NCBI RefSeq assembly: GCF_001884045.1
Contig: NZ_MACF01000093.1
Coordinates: 1 to 64,000, forward strand
DNA length: 64,000 nt
From: Bacillus mobilis
GTDB taxonomy: Bacteria; Bacillota; Bacilli; Bacillales; Bacillaceae_G
Direction: 5' to 3'
Of the stretch, positions 1 through 9,456 are shown one piece after another. The position numbers and the translations under genes are program-made. The notes under the pieces are model-generated. The model made no database searches. It was given only the letters and a program-made list of their open reading frames with translations, and was not told the origin of the DNA. The stretch's first letter is position 1. Every line of letters starts with the position of its first letter.

Positions 1-60
1 AGTGGCACGTACCGTGCGGATCGGGGGAAAAGTTGGAGATAACCTCAAAGACTTACCTAT
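1..60 (+). mobile_element. 3' end of a group II intron (domain V end plus domain VI), partial
   Basis: The first bases read like the 3' strand of a group II intron domain V: AGTGGC followed by ACGTACCGTGC, in the place of the usual loop-A, GUCGC, ACGUACGGUUC. A short G/A-rich linker follows. Then comes a small hairpin (TTGGAG with CTCAA, outer AAG with CTT) with unpaired A residues near position 49-51, as expected for the branch-point domain VI, and the end ...ACCTAT. Homology to the neighbouring DUF11 gene starts only after about position 61-70. The rest of the intron lies outside the window. Orientation is antisense to the interrupted gene. The call rests on pattern memory of domain V and on the abrupt break in the repeat gene. 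Confidence 0.62.
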
Positions 61-3000
61 CGACAATTAATGATATCACCTAGTGTAACTGTTTCCGGCG
101 TAGCTGTTTTTTGCGGATTTAATATAGCTGTATTTACATCCGTTGTGTTAATTGGAGTAGGGTCTGTAATGGTAATAGGAGGTTCACCAGGAACTGGTTC
201 ATATGTGAAAGTAACAGTTGCTTGATTTCGAATGATACCACCAGGTGGTACGCTTGTTACTCTCGCTTGGAATTGAACAGTAATTGTGTCGTTCGGATTG
301 ACTGTACCTACAGGTATACCCGCTACAGGATTTGCTCCAAGGTCTGGAAGGCCATTTATTACAACGCTACCAGGAACAAATGTTAATCCATTCGCTAACG
401 GATCGGTAATGATGACGGAAGTTGCAGGGACTGATCCGCGATTTTGGAAGGTTACGGTATACGTTATGATTTCATTTATATCTACAATTTGTTTGTCTGC
501 TAGTTTATTCGGGTTAGGTGTAGGTGTAATAACGGATACTTCAACAGTTGGAGTAGGATCTGTAATGGTAATAGGGGGTTCGCTAGGGTTTGGTTGGAAT
601 GTGTAAGTGACAGTTGCTGTATTTGTAATAATGCCGTCTGGTGGCAATGTTGTTACAGTAACTTGATAAATTAATGTAATAATTTGTCCTGGAGTTACTG
701 TTCCGACATTTACACCACTACTTGGATTTACACCAGGTAAAGAAACACCATTTACAGAAACACTATTCGGTACGAAATTGGTTCCAGCTGGAGTAGGGTC
801 TGTCATAATGACATCTGTCGCATTAATATTTCCTACATTTTGGAATGTGATTGTATATGTGATAGTATCACCGAGATTGATTATTTGAGGGTTTGCTTGC
901 TTGTTAGGGTTAATGGTAACTTCACTTACTCGAGTTTTTGTAGTAGGTGTAGGTGTAGTAATAGATACAGGTGGTAAGTTTGGATCTGGCTGATATTGGA
1001 ATGAAACGGTGCCCTCATTTTCAATAAAACCTGTCGGCGGTATCGATGTTACTTGTACTTGGAAAGTTACGACGGCCGAGGTGTTAGGTTCTAATGTACC
1101 GATAAGAATTCCAGAACTAGGGACGGTACCTGGTTGTGGCACGTCATTAATCATTACACTATTTGGAATGAAAGTAGTACCAGCTGGAATAGGATCGGTT
1201 ACAAGTACATTCGTGGCAGGGACAGTTCCTGTATTTTGTAAGGAGATTGTATAAGTGATTGTGTCACCTAATAATGCAAATACTTTATCAGCGGATTTTG
1301 TAGGATTCGTTGTCGCTGTGTTGACATTTGTAGTAGTAGGGGGCGTTGGAGTAGTTACTGTTACTGGTGGTTCTCCAGGATTAGGTTGGAATGTGTAGGT
1401 GATAGTAGCTTCATTTACAATAATTCCGTTAGGTGGTATGGAAACAACGCGAACTTGGAATGTTAAAACAACTGATTGACTAGGGTTTAATGTGCCCAGA
1501 GGGATGCCAAGAGCTGGGTCAACATTACTAGTTGGTACACCATTAATTGTAACGCTATTTGGAATGAAAGTAGTTCCTGTTGGGATGGGGTCTGTAAAAA
1601 CGATATCTGTCAGTTGTACAGTTTGTAAGTTTTGGAAGGTAACGGTGTACGTAATAATATCACCTATATCAACGTTGTTTCGATCAGCTGTTTTCGATGG
1701 ATTAATAATACTATTAATGATTTCAGTATTAACTGGTGGTGTTGTCTCTGTTTCTGTAATAGGAGGTTCATTTGGATTAGGCTGAGATGTAAAGTTGACT
1801 GAACCAACATTTGTAACAACCCCGTTAGGCGGTATATTTGTAATCGTTACTTGGAATGTGATGTTTACTATTTGATTCGGTTGTATAGTACCGATAGGTA
1901 TTCCGACACTTGGATCAATACCTGGTTGTGAAATACCATTTACTGTAACGGAATCTATAATAAATTGTGTACCTACTGGTGGTGGATCAATGACAGATAC
2001 ATTTGTCATAGGAATATTTCCGATGTTTTCAAGAGTGATTGTATACGTGAGTACATCTCCAATGTTAGCAACTGATAAATCTACTGTTTTAGTTGACTCT
2101 AACTCTGCATTTTGTACAATTGTTTCTGCGATTGGAGTAGGTGTGGTTGTTGTAATAGGCGGAAGGGTAGGGTCTGGTTGAGATGTGTAAGTGACATTTG
2201 CTTCATTTGAGATAATACCATTTGGTGGTAGAGCAGTTACTTGTACTTCTAAAGTAACAGTCACTATTTGTCTAGGATTTAATGTGCCAACTGGGATTCC
2301 TGTTTCAGGGGTCAAGTCAGGTTGTAAAATACCGTTAATCGTAATGCTTCCAGGAATAAATGTAGTTCCAGTAGGGATAGAATCTGTAATAATGACATCA
2401 GTTGCAGGTATATTACCAGAATTTTGAAGGGTGATTGTATAAGTGAGTGTATCGCCAATACTTGCAAACTCACGGTCTACTGTTTTTTGCGGATTCGGGT
2501 TAGCGGTACGAACCGGTAAAGTAACAGTAGGAGTCGTTTCTGTCGTTGTAATAGGTGGTTCACTTGGGTTAGGTTGAGAAATATAGGTTACAACTGCCGT
2601 ATTTTCTATTTTTCCGTTAGGTGGAATAGCATTTATTTGTACTTGGAACGTAACCGTGACAGTTTCGCCAGGGTTAACAGTACCGACGGGAATACCTGTG
2701 ATTGGGCTTACGCCAGGTTGAGGAATATTATTTACTGTAACGCTATTCGTAACAAAAGTTGTACCAGGTGGCAAAGAATCTGTAATTGTTACACCTGTAG
2801 CAGGGATGGTTCCTTGGTTTGTAAATGTGACAGTATAAGTTACGATATCACCAATTTCTGCAAACGTAAGGTTTGCAGTTTTTGTTGGACTTATGACTAC
2901 AGTTTGAATAGGAGTCGTAGTTTCAGGAGTCGTTTCTGTTTTTGTGACGGGAGGTAAATTTGGATCCGGTTGATAATTAAATGTGACACTTCCTTGATTG

Positions 3001-6000
3001 CGTATTTCGCCGCTAGCAGGGATGTTTACTACTCGTACTTGGAAAGTAATCGTCGCTCGTTCGGACGGCGCTAAAGTTCCAAGTGAAATTCCTGATGCTG
3101 GATTGGTTCCTGGTTGAGGAATACCATTAATCGTAACACTATCTGAAACAAATACAGTACCAGCAGGGATAGAATCAATCACGGTTATATTCGTAGCAGG
3201 GACAGTACCGGTGTTTTGAAATGAGAGTGTATAGGTAATGATATCATTTAATGCAACGAAGGAACGATCAGCTGTTTTTTGTGGATGTAGTGTTGCTGTA
3301 TTAACTGCCGTTTCTGTTTCAGGAGTTGTAATAGTTGTTGTAACAGGAGGTTCATTCGGATTTGGCTCATATGTGAATGTTATATTTGCTTGGTTTCTAA
3401 TGACTCCCCCGGGCGGGATGCTATTTACTACACCTTGGAATGTAACTGTAATACTTTGACCAGGATTTACAGTGCCGACTGGAATACCAATTTCGGGATT
3501 TTCTCCAAGCTGGGATGTTCCATTCACGACAACGCTACCAGGAACGAATGAAACACCAGATGGAAGTATATCTTTCACAATAACATTTGTAGCGGGCACG
3601 GTCCCCCTATTTTGAAATGTTACGGTAAAAGTAATCGTATCTCCTAAATCAGCAATTTGTCGATCAACAGATTTTGTAGTCGTCGGATTTGGATTGTTAA
3701 TTGGGATGTTCACACTTGGAGTTGTAGTAGTTGTTGTAACGGGGGGCTCACTTGGATTCGGTTGATATTGATAAGTGAAGGACGCTTGGTTTCTAATTAT
3801 TCCATCAGGTGGTAAATTTGTAACGACAACTTGGTAGGTGATTGTTTTTGTTTCTCCGACAGAAATCGTGCCGAGTTGTAGTCCGAGTGCTGGATCGGAA
3901 CCAGGATTCGAAACGCCATCAATCGTAACACTATTGGGAACGAAAATAGTCCCGTTAGGTGTAGGGTCTGTAACGACAACATTTGTAGCTGGAACTGTCC
4001 CATTATTTGTGAATGTGACCGTATAGGTAATCGTATCACCTATATCAGCAACTTGTTTATCTGCAGATTTTGTAGGTGCTGTAACAACGGTCCCAACTTG
4101 TGTTTCCGTTTTAGGAGTAGGGGTAGTTTTTGTAACAGGGGGTTCATTTGGGTTTACAATATGATTAAATGATACACTGCCCTGGTTTTCTATAAGGCCA
4201 TTAGGTGGCACACTTGTAACTTGAACCTGGAATGTAATTGTTTTTGCTTGATTTGGATTTAAAGTGCCGATTGGTATACCGTTTTCAGGATTACTGTTAG
4301 GTTGTGAGACACCATCAATCGTGACACTATTTGGAATAAAAGTTGTACCGTTTGGGATTGGATCTGTTAGTAAAATATTCGTAGAGGGAACAGTGCCGTT
4401 ATTTTGTAAACTAATTGTATACGTAATAACATCACCAATATCAACGAAATTACGATTAGCAGATTTTGTAGGGTTAACCGTAGCGGTATTAACAGCGACT
4501 GTAGTAGGTGCTGTCGGTTCGGTTGTTGTAACAGGCGGTTTTGTTGGGTCTGGCTGATACGTATATGTCGTTGAAGCTTCGTTTGTAATAACACCGCCAG
4601 CAGGAATTTGTGTAACAAGAACTTGAAATGAGAGTGTTTTCGTTTCACCGGGATTAATTGTTCCAATTGGAATTCCTAGTACTGGATTTGAATTTGGAAC
4701 GGGAGCATTATTTAAGACTACACTGTTCGGAATGAATGTTGTACCAGCAGGAATTGTATCATTAAAAACTACATTCGTAGCAGGTATCGTACCATCATTG
4801 GTAAAAGTAATCGTATACGTAATAATATCACCAATATCAACAGCAGTTTTATCTGCCGTTTTAACAGGATTTGTAATAGCAGTGTTAACAGGAGTAGTGG
4901 TGGGTGGTGTAGGATTTGTTGTTGTAATAGGTGGTTTTGTTGGATCTGGTTCATACGTAAATGTTGTGGTTCCAATATTTCGAATTAAGCCATTCTCTGG
5001 GAGAGAAGTAACTTGAACTTGGAATGTAACTGTAGCGGTTGTACTAGCAGCAATTGTTCCGATTTGTATACCACCAGCAGGATTTACACCAGTTTGTGAA
5101 GCGCCGTTAATTGTGACGCTATTTGGAATAAATGTAGTGCCACTTGGAATAGGATCAGTTACAATAACGTTCGTCGCATCAATGTTTCCTGTGTTCGGTA
5201 CAGTAATTGTATACGTAATAATATCACCAATATCAGCAATTTGTGGACTAGCTGTTTTTGTTGGATTTACAATTGCAGTTCGTACAGAAGTAGTTGTTGG
5301 AGGTGGTGTTGTAGTAGTTGTCGTTGGGGGTTCAGTAGGGTTCGGTTGCGACGTAAATGTTATATTTGCTTCGTTAGTAATCGTTCCATTAGCTGGAAGA
5401 GAAGTGACTTGAACTTGAAATGTGACAGTTGTAGTTTGACCAGCAGGAATCGTACCTAACGGAATATTTGTTGGTGTTACGCCGGATTGTGTCGTTCCAT
5501 TAACTGTAACACTGTTTGGAATGAAAGTAGTGCCAGTAGGGATAGGATCAGTGATAGAAACATTTGTTGCTGAAATATTACCGTTATTTGGAACAGTAAT
5601 CGTATACGTAATGATGTCACCAATGTTTACAATTTGTTGATTTGCATTTTTAGTCGGATTAATGATAGTAGCATTAATTTGTGTTTCAACTATATTACTT
5701 GTAGAGTTTCTGTTAATTGGTGGTTGACTTGGTGGATTGTATTGAAAACTTGAAGTTGCACTATTAGGGATAGGGTTAGGTGTAGGAAGGCTATTAACTC
5801 GAACTTGAAAAGTAATTGTAGCAATCCCGTTTGCTGCAATCGTTCCTACATTTATACCAGTAGCAGGATTATCGGTAGTAGAAGTGCCATTTACTGTAAC
5901 GCTACCTGGAACAAACGATGTACCAGCAGGAGGTGTGTCTGTAATGATAACGTTATTGGCAGCTAATGGAGCTTCGTTTGTAGCGGTTATGGTGTACGTA

Positions 6001-6422
6001 ATCGTATCACCGATGGTAGCGATTGTTTTATCTACTGCTTTTGTTAATGAGACATTAGCTGTGAAAATATCTGTATCAACTATATTGCTGGTTGTTGTAC
6101 GTGTGATAGTGGGTGCGTTAGGTGCAGGTTGAAATTCATATCCAAATGATGCTACGTTACTAGCGACAGGTGGTGTAGGAATACTAGTTACATCTACTTG
6201 AAAAGTAATTGTAACAGAACCACCAGCAGGAATATTATTGATAGGAATACCAGTCGAGGGATCGCCGGCTGTTGGAGTACCATTAACAGTTACACTGTTT
6301 GGAACGAAAGTGGTGCCAGCTGGTATGGGGTCTGTAAATGTAACGTTTTGGGCAGGCAGTGTTCCAGTATTTTGGACAACGATTGTATAGGTTAAACGAC
6401 TTCCTATTGTTGCTATTGCCAT
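57..6422 (-). CDS. Giant DUF11 (TIGR01451) repeat protein, 3' end interrupted
   Basis: 2121 codons built from about sixteen tandem repeats of roughly 130-140 residues. Each opens with a segment like NPTKTADKQIVDIGDIITYT and contains DPIPAGTTFIPNSVTVNG, GTxNPGxxxTxTFQVxVTSxPPxG and a YQPDPxxPPVTTTT linker. This is the DUF11 'conserved repeat' fold found in surface or exported proteins. No signal peptide, LPxTG motif or membrane anchor is seen. The start at ATG 6422 has a good site (AGAAAGGAC), yet it enters in mid-repeat: MAIATIGSRLTYT lacks the usual first ten residues. The 3' end breaks in the seventeenth repeat after TLGDII, with three foreign codons and a TAG that lies at the intron-like edge. 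The product is therefore probably truncated. Threonine/proline-rich beta-sandwich strings of this kind act as stalks or adhesins, but the function here is inferred only. Confidence 0.85.
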   Translation of the reverse strand: MAIATIGSRLTYTIVVQNTGTLPAQNVTFTDPIPAGTTFVPNSVTVNGTPTAGDPSTGIPINNIPAGGSVTITFQVDVTSIPTPPVASNVASFGYEFQPAPNAPTITRTTTSNIVDTDIFTANVSLTKAVDKTIATIGDTITYTITATNEAPLAANNVIITDTPPAGTSFVPGSVTVNGTSTTDNPATGINVGTIAANGIATITFQVRVNSLPTPNPIPNSATSSFQYNPPSQPPINRNSTSNIVETQINATIINPTKNANQQIVNIGDIITYTITVPNNGNISATNVSITDPIPTGTTFIPNSVTVNGTTQSGVTPTNIPLGTIPAGQTTTVTFQVQVTSLPANGTITNEANITFTSQPNPTEPPTTTTTTPPPTTTSVRTAIVNPTKTASPQIADIGDIITYTITVPNTGNIDATNVIVTDPIPSGTTFIPNSVTINGASQTGVNPAGGIQIGTIAASTTATVTFQVQVTSLPENGLIRNIGTTTFTYEPDPTKPPITTTNPTPPTTTPVNTAITNPVKTADKTAVDIGDIITYTITFTNDGTIPATNVVFNDTIPAGTTFIPNSVVLNNAPVPNSNPVLGIPIGTINPGETKTLSFQVLVTQIPAGGVITNEASTTYTYQPDPTKPPVTTTEPTAPTTVAVNTATVNPTKSANRNFVDIGDVITYTISLQNNGTVPSTNILLTDPIPNGTTFIPNSVTIDGVSQPNSNPENGIPIGTLNPNQAKTITFQVQVTSVPPNGLIENQGSVSFNHIVNPNEPPVTKTTPTPKTETQVGTVVTAPTKSADKQVADIGDTITYTVTFTNNGTVPATNVVVTDPTPNGTIFVPNSVTIDGVSNPGSDPALGLQLGTISVGETKTITYQVVVTNLPPDGIIRNQASFTYQYQPNPSEPPVTTTTTTPSVNIPINNPNPTTTKSVDRQIADLGDTITFTVTFQNRGTVPATNVIVKDILPSGVSFVPGSVVVNGTSQLGENPEIGIPVGTVNPGQSITVTFQGVVNSIPPGGVIRNQANITFTYEPNPNEPPVTTTITTPETETAVNTATLHPQKTADRSFVALNDIITYTLSFQNTGTVPATNITVIDSIPAGTVFVSDSVTINGIPQPGTNPASGISLGTLAPSERATITFQVRVVNIPASGEIRNQGSVTFNYQPDPNLPPVTKTETTPETTTPIQTVVISPTKTANLTFAEIGDIVTYTVTFTNQGTIPATGVTITDSLPPGTTFVTNSVTVNNIPQPGVSPITGIPVGTVNPGETVTVTFQVQINAIPPNGKIENTAVVTYISQPNPSEPPITTTETTPTVTLPVRTANPNPQKTVDREFASIGDTLTYTITLQNSGNIPATDVIITDSIPTGTTFIPGSITINGILQPDLTPETGIPVGTLNPRQIVTVTLEVQVTALPPNGIISNEANVTYTSQPDPTLPPITTTTPTPIAETIVQNAELESTKTVDLSVANIGDVLTYTITLENIGNIPMTNVSVIDPPPVGTQFIIDSVTVNGISQPGIDPSVGIPIGTIQPNQIVNITFQVTITNIPPNGVVTNVGSVNFTSQPNPNEPPITETETTPPVNTEIINSIINPSKTADRNNVDIGDIITYTVTFQNLQTVQLTDIVFTDPIPTGTTFIPNSVTINGVPTSNVDPALGIPLGTLNPSQSVVLTFQVRVVSIPPNGIIVNEATITYTFQPNPGEPPVTVTTPTPPTTTNVNTATTNPTKSADKVFALLGDTITYTISLQNTGTVPATNVLVTDPIPAGTTFIPNSVMINDVPQPGTVPSSGILIGTLEPNTSAVVTFQVQVTSIPPTGFIENEGTVSFQYQPDPNLPPVSITTPTPTTKTRVSEVTINPNKQANPQIINLGDTITYTITFQNVGNINATDVIMTDPTPAGTNFVPNSVSVNGVSLPGVNPSSGVNVGTVTPGQIITLIYQVTVTTLPPDGIITNTATVTYTFQPNPSEPPITITDPTPTVEVSVITPTPNPNKLADKQIVDINEIITYTVTFQNRGSVPATSVIITDPLANGLTFVPGSVVINGLPDLGANPVAGIPVGTVNPNDTITVQFQARVTSVPPGGIIRNQATVTFTYEPVPGEPPITITDPTPINTTDVNTAILNPQKTATPETVTLGDIINCR

Positions 6423-6697
6423 TAGATTCGTCCTTTCTCAATAAATTTAAATCCGATCGATAGTTAGATATTTACAAATAGCATCAATTCAAAAGTAAAA
6501 ACTCGTTCTATTTGTAAAAAAATATGAAAAATGTGCTCGTCATTGCATCCTATTCAAATATAAATGAATAGGAATAGGCAAAGGCTTTTTTTTTGCCTAA
6601 ATTAGCTCGTATGTATATAAATGGAACTTTTTCGTTTTGCTCGCATTAAATGAAATAGCGAGAAAATATTACTTTTAATAGAAAGGAAGTGAGGTTG
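6423..6697. promoter_or_regulatory. Divergent intergenic region with two hairpins
   Basis: This non-coding stretch separates the minus-strand DUF11 gene from the plus-strand paralogue pair. It holds two adjacent inverted repeats: TCCTATTCA/TGAATAGGA (6548-6556 with 6565-6573) and TAGGCAAA/TTTTGCCTA (6575-6582 with 6591-6599). No convincing sigma-A promoter was picked out on either strand. The hairpins may be operators or transcript-end structures. Confidence 0.5.
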
Positions 6698-7768
6698 TTG
6701 GCCTTTGTACAAACATATACAAAAACGGATTCGCTTTTTATGGTGCATACAGGAAATACGTTAGGGATGCGTGGTATTACGACAGCTACTGCATATCAAT
6801 ATAACGCATTAATTTCTACAAATACAAATTTGAGTTTTGCTGGGGTGCCATCCTCAACAGATACTGATACCTTCGCAGGAACGACAAATGATTGGACTTT
6901 AGATGGGTCATGGACGAGGCTCAATCCATCTGTAACAGATGTACCAATAACGGCTACGGTCGACTTTGCAATGTTAGTTTGGCAAGGAACATTAGGGGGG
7001 ACTGTAACAGAAGCGGTAGTCAATGCGAATACTCCAACATTTAGAACCCCGGATGATGTGACTCACACTATTACAAGTACACCTGCGTGGGGAGAAACAA
7101 GGTCGAGTGGGACATTTCAAGGTACGATTTATACACGTGCAGCTAATGTGACAAGTATTCTTCAAGGGCTTCCTAATCGTGCTCTAGGTGATTATTTTGT
7201 AGAACGTGTTCCAACGGCAAATCCACCTTTGCAAGGAACAGGAGTAGGGTGGGCGTTAGTTGTTGTATATCGTGATAATTCATATCCTGTTAGGAATGTT
7301 AGTTTATATACTGGTTTACTCATTTCTACATTGGGTGAGACAGCAACGATTTCTAATTTTATCACGCCCGCTACAGCACCGGTGAACGCTCGTGTATTTA
7401 CAATGGCGTTAAATGGTGATACAGATGCAACAGCAGATACATTTGTGTTAAATGGTACAGCGCTTGTGGGTCCTAATAATGCCAATCCTAATTTTTTCGC
7501 TTCGCAAGTCAATAATTATGTAGGGAATTTAAATACAATTGGTAGCTTTGCAGACCGAAATATGCCCATTGGAACTGCGACAAACAATCGGCGCGCTGAA
7601 TTTGATGTGACGAATGTTCCTGCTAACGGTGTATTAACAGCTGGGTCAACTTCTACGACAGTTAATATCCCAAATACATTTGATTATCTTTATGCGGGTG
7701 CTGTAGGTTTACAAATAGAGTTAGGAGAGGCTCGTCTATCTGCTACAAAATCGGTAACTGTAAGTTAA
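6698..7768 (+). CDS. Conserved protein, N-terminal module of DUF11-type surface proteins (paralogue 1)
   Basis: The preferred start is TTG at 6698 (MAFVQTYTK), behind AAAGGAAGTGA. It matches the start of the downstream paralogue (MAFVRAYGK); an upstream in-frame GTG at 6689 lies inside the ribosome site. The protein has about 356 residues with no signal peptide and no membrane segment. It shares long blocks with the next gene, for example GVPSSTD, TTNDWTLDGSW, SYPVRNVSL and NLNTIGSFADRN. It ends in EARLSATKSVTVS, which looks like the first residues of a DUF11 repeat. I do not recognise an enzymatic family. The abundance of Thr, Asn and Val suggests a secreted or spore/cell-surface beta-rich domain, which is inference. 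Confidence 0.8.
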   Translation: MAFVQTYTKTDSLFMVHTGNTLGMRGITTATAYQYNALISTNTNLSFAGVPSSTDTDTFAGTTNDWTLDGSWTRLNPSVTDVPITATVDFAMLVWQGTLGGTVTEAVVNANTPTFRTPDDVTHTITSTPAWGETRSSGTFQGTIYTRAANVTSILQGLPNRALGDYFVERVPTANPPLQGTGVGWALVVVYRDNSYPVRNVSLYTGLLISTLGETATISNFITPATAPVNARVFTMALNGDTDATADTFVLNGTALVGPNNANPNFFASQVNNYVGNLNTIGSFADRNMPIGTATNNRRAEFDVTNVPANGVLTAGSTSTTVNIPNTFDYLYAGAVGLQIELGEARLSATKSVTVS

Positions 7769-7825
7769 AGTAATTGAAAATGTTAGTGAAAAATCCCTTT
7801 TATAAAATAATAGGAGTGATCTTTA

Positions 7826-8881
7826 TTGGCCTTCGTTCGAGCTTACGGTAAAAATGATAATTTATTCATGATGCATACGGGCAATACGATGGGAATGCGT
7901 GGTACTGCTAATACAAACTTTGCTTACAATGCACTTATTACATTAAATACTGACTTAACCTTTGGAGGGGTTCCTTCATCAACAGACCCAAATACATTTG
8001 GAGGTACGACGAATGATTGGACGTTAGATGGTTCATGGGCTGAAGTAAATCCATCAACTATTATTGTTCCAGCTACAGCGGTTGTAGATTTTGCCTTACT
8101 TGTTTGGTCAGGTGGTTTGGATACGGCTGTTACAACCGCTGTTGTTGATGCGAATCCACCAAATTTAGTTACGCCAGATGGAACGAGTACACAAGTGACA
8201 ATTAATTCAGCATGGTCATCAGAAGGGACGAATTTACCTTTTATAGCCAATGTTTATAATCGAGCAGCAGACGTTACATCTTTATTACAAGGATTACCCA
8301 ATCGAGCAGCAGGAAGATATAGCGTAACGAGATTACCTACGCGTCAGCCGGTTGGATATGGTGCTGGATGGTCGTTGATTGTTGTATATCGTGATTCCTC
8401 ATATCCGGTGAGAAATGTGAGTTTATTTCCAGGTTTTTTATTATCGGGTACACCACAAACTCTTTCTGGATTTTTCACACCAGCTACAGGGACAGTGACA
8501 GCAAGAGCTTTTGTAATGGCGGTAAATGGTGATCCGAACTTTACAGGTGATAATTTTCAATTGAACTCTGTGACATTAACAGGACCAAATAATCCAATAG
8601 GAAACTTTTTTAGAGGGCAAGTAAATGATATTAATGGAAATTTAAATACAATTGGTAGTTTTGCAGATCGTAATTTTTCTGGAACAACTACAAATGCAAA
8701 TGCAAGAGCTGAATTTGATATTACAAATGTAAATGCAACAGGTTCTATTGCATCAAATACGACATCCACACAAGTGAATATTACAGGAACAGGTGATACG
8801 ATTTATATAAGTGCGGTCGGATTACAAATAGACTTAGCAGAAGCTAGATTAACAGCCGTAAAATCAGTAACTGTAAGTTAA
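7826..8881 (+). CDS. Conserved protein, N-terminal module of DUF11-type surface proteins (paralogue 2)
   Basis: 351 residues starting with TTG (MAFVRAYGKNDNLFMMHTG), preceded by TAGGAGTGAT at a good distance. It is clearly homologous along its whole length to the gene 57 bp upstream, so the pair is a tandem duplication, probably one transcript ending at the strong hairpin just after the stop. The C-terminus EARLTAVKSVTVS again stops at what would be the beginning of a DUF11 repeat. No catalytic motif, anchor or signal peptide is visible. Function unknown. The shared rare TTG start and near-identical 3' codons (gtaactgtaagttaa) show recent duplication or constraint on the end. Confidence 0.8.
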   Translation: MAFVRAYGKNDNLFMMHTGNTMGMRGTANTNFAYNALITLNTDLTFGGVPSSTDPNTFGGTTNDWTLDGSWAEVNPSTIIVPATAVVDFALLVWSGGLDTAVTTAVVDANPPNLVTPDGTSTQVTINSAWSSEGTNLPFIANVYNRAADVTSLLQGLPNRAAGRYSVTRLPTRQPVGYGAGWSLIVVYRDSSYPVRNVSLFPGFLLSGTPQTLSGFFTPATGTVTARAFVMAVNGDPNFTGDNFQLNSVTLTGPNNPIGNFFRGQVNDINGNLNTIGSFADRNFSGTTTNANARAEFDITNVNATGSIASNTTSTQVNITGTGDTIYISAVGLQIDLAEARLTAVKSVTVS

Positions 8882-8915
8882 AAAAAGATTGCTATAAGCT
8901 AGCAATCTTTTTTTA
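8881..8915. terminator. Rho-independent terminator, probably bidirectional
   Basis: Stem AGATTGCTA/TAGCAATCT flanked by A-run and T-run. It sits between the paralogue pair and the convergent DUF2621 gene. Confidence 0.9.
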
Positions 8916-9353
8916 TTAGAGGGATTTTGTTAATAAAGTTTTATAGTTAGAATAATCAATCTCTTTTTCTTGTAGTTTTTTCACTAAAAATTTATGGTCG
9001 CGCTTTGGTGTAGCAATAATATACCCTTTAATAATTAAATCTTGTGTAATTTGAGAGGCTTTTTCTTGTAATGCTAGTTCTCCGATTTTTCCGGCAATTT
9101 TTGATTTAGCAACATCGCGAAATAGTTCTGGAACAGGACTTACGAGCTCTTCTAACAATTGTTTTTGTTCGTCATCCCATAAATGCCTAGTTTTATTAAT
9201 ATAGTGCTCTTCCCAATCTAATATAGACATACCATCTTCTTTTGGTAGTCGTTTTAAAAATTTTCTGAACATAAAGTATCCACCGATAGACATAAGTCCT
9301 AATAAAATAACAGTCCATAGCACAATAAACCAACTGAACCATCCTTCGAGCAA
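8916..9353 (-). CDS. DUF2621 membrane protein (YneK-like)
   Basis: 145 residues. The TTG start (MLEGWFSWFIVLW) is supported by AAGGGGGG seven bases upstream. One hydrophobic N-terminal segment (about residues 5-28) is followed by a charged cytoplasmic part containing LDWEEHYINKTRHLW and PVPELFRDVAKSKIAGKIGE, typical of DUF2621, the family of B. subtilis YneK. In B. subtilis that gene lies near cotM and citB; here those genes are about 39 kb away. Function unknown. Confidence 0.75.
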   Translation of the reverse strand: MLEGWFSWFIVLWTVILLGLMSIGGYFMFRKFLKRLPKEDGMSILDWEEHYINKTRHLWDDEQKQLLEELVSPVPELFRDVAKSKIAGKIGELALQEKASQITQDLIIKGYIIATPKRDHKFLVKKLQEKEIDYSNYKTLLTKSL

Positions 9354-9424
9354 GCGTATCCCCCCTTAATGATTGCGGTTTTCTTTTATTCATATTATAA
9401 ACAGTGAGATTCATAGAAAGCAAG

Positions 9425-9451
9425 AACGCTTGGTCATTTTGACCAAGCGTT
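9425..9451 (-). terminator. Terminator hairpin downstream of the 98-residue protein gene
   Basis: Perfect 11-bp arms AACGCTTGGTC/GACCAAGCGTT with loop ATTTT. On the minus strand it follows the stop of the gene at 9457, though the T-run after it is short. Confidence 0.7.
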
Positions 9452-9456
9452 ATCAT

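Noticed and set aside
286-6395. Many plus-strand open frames of 60-130 codons inside the DUF11 gene
   Set aside because: They are antisense shadows of a repetitive, biased coding sequence. None has a ribosome site together with a sensible protein composition.
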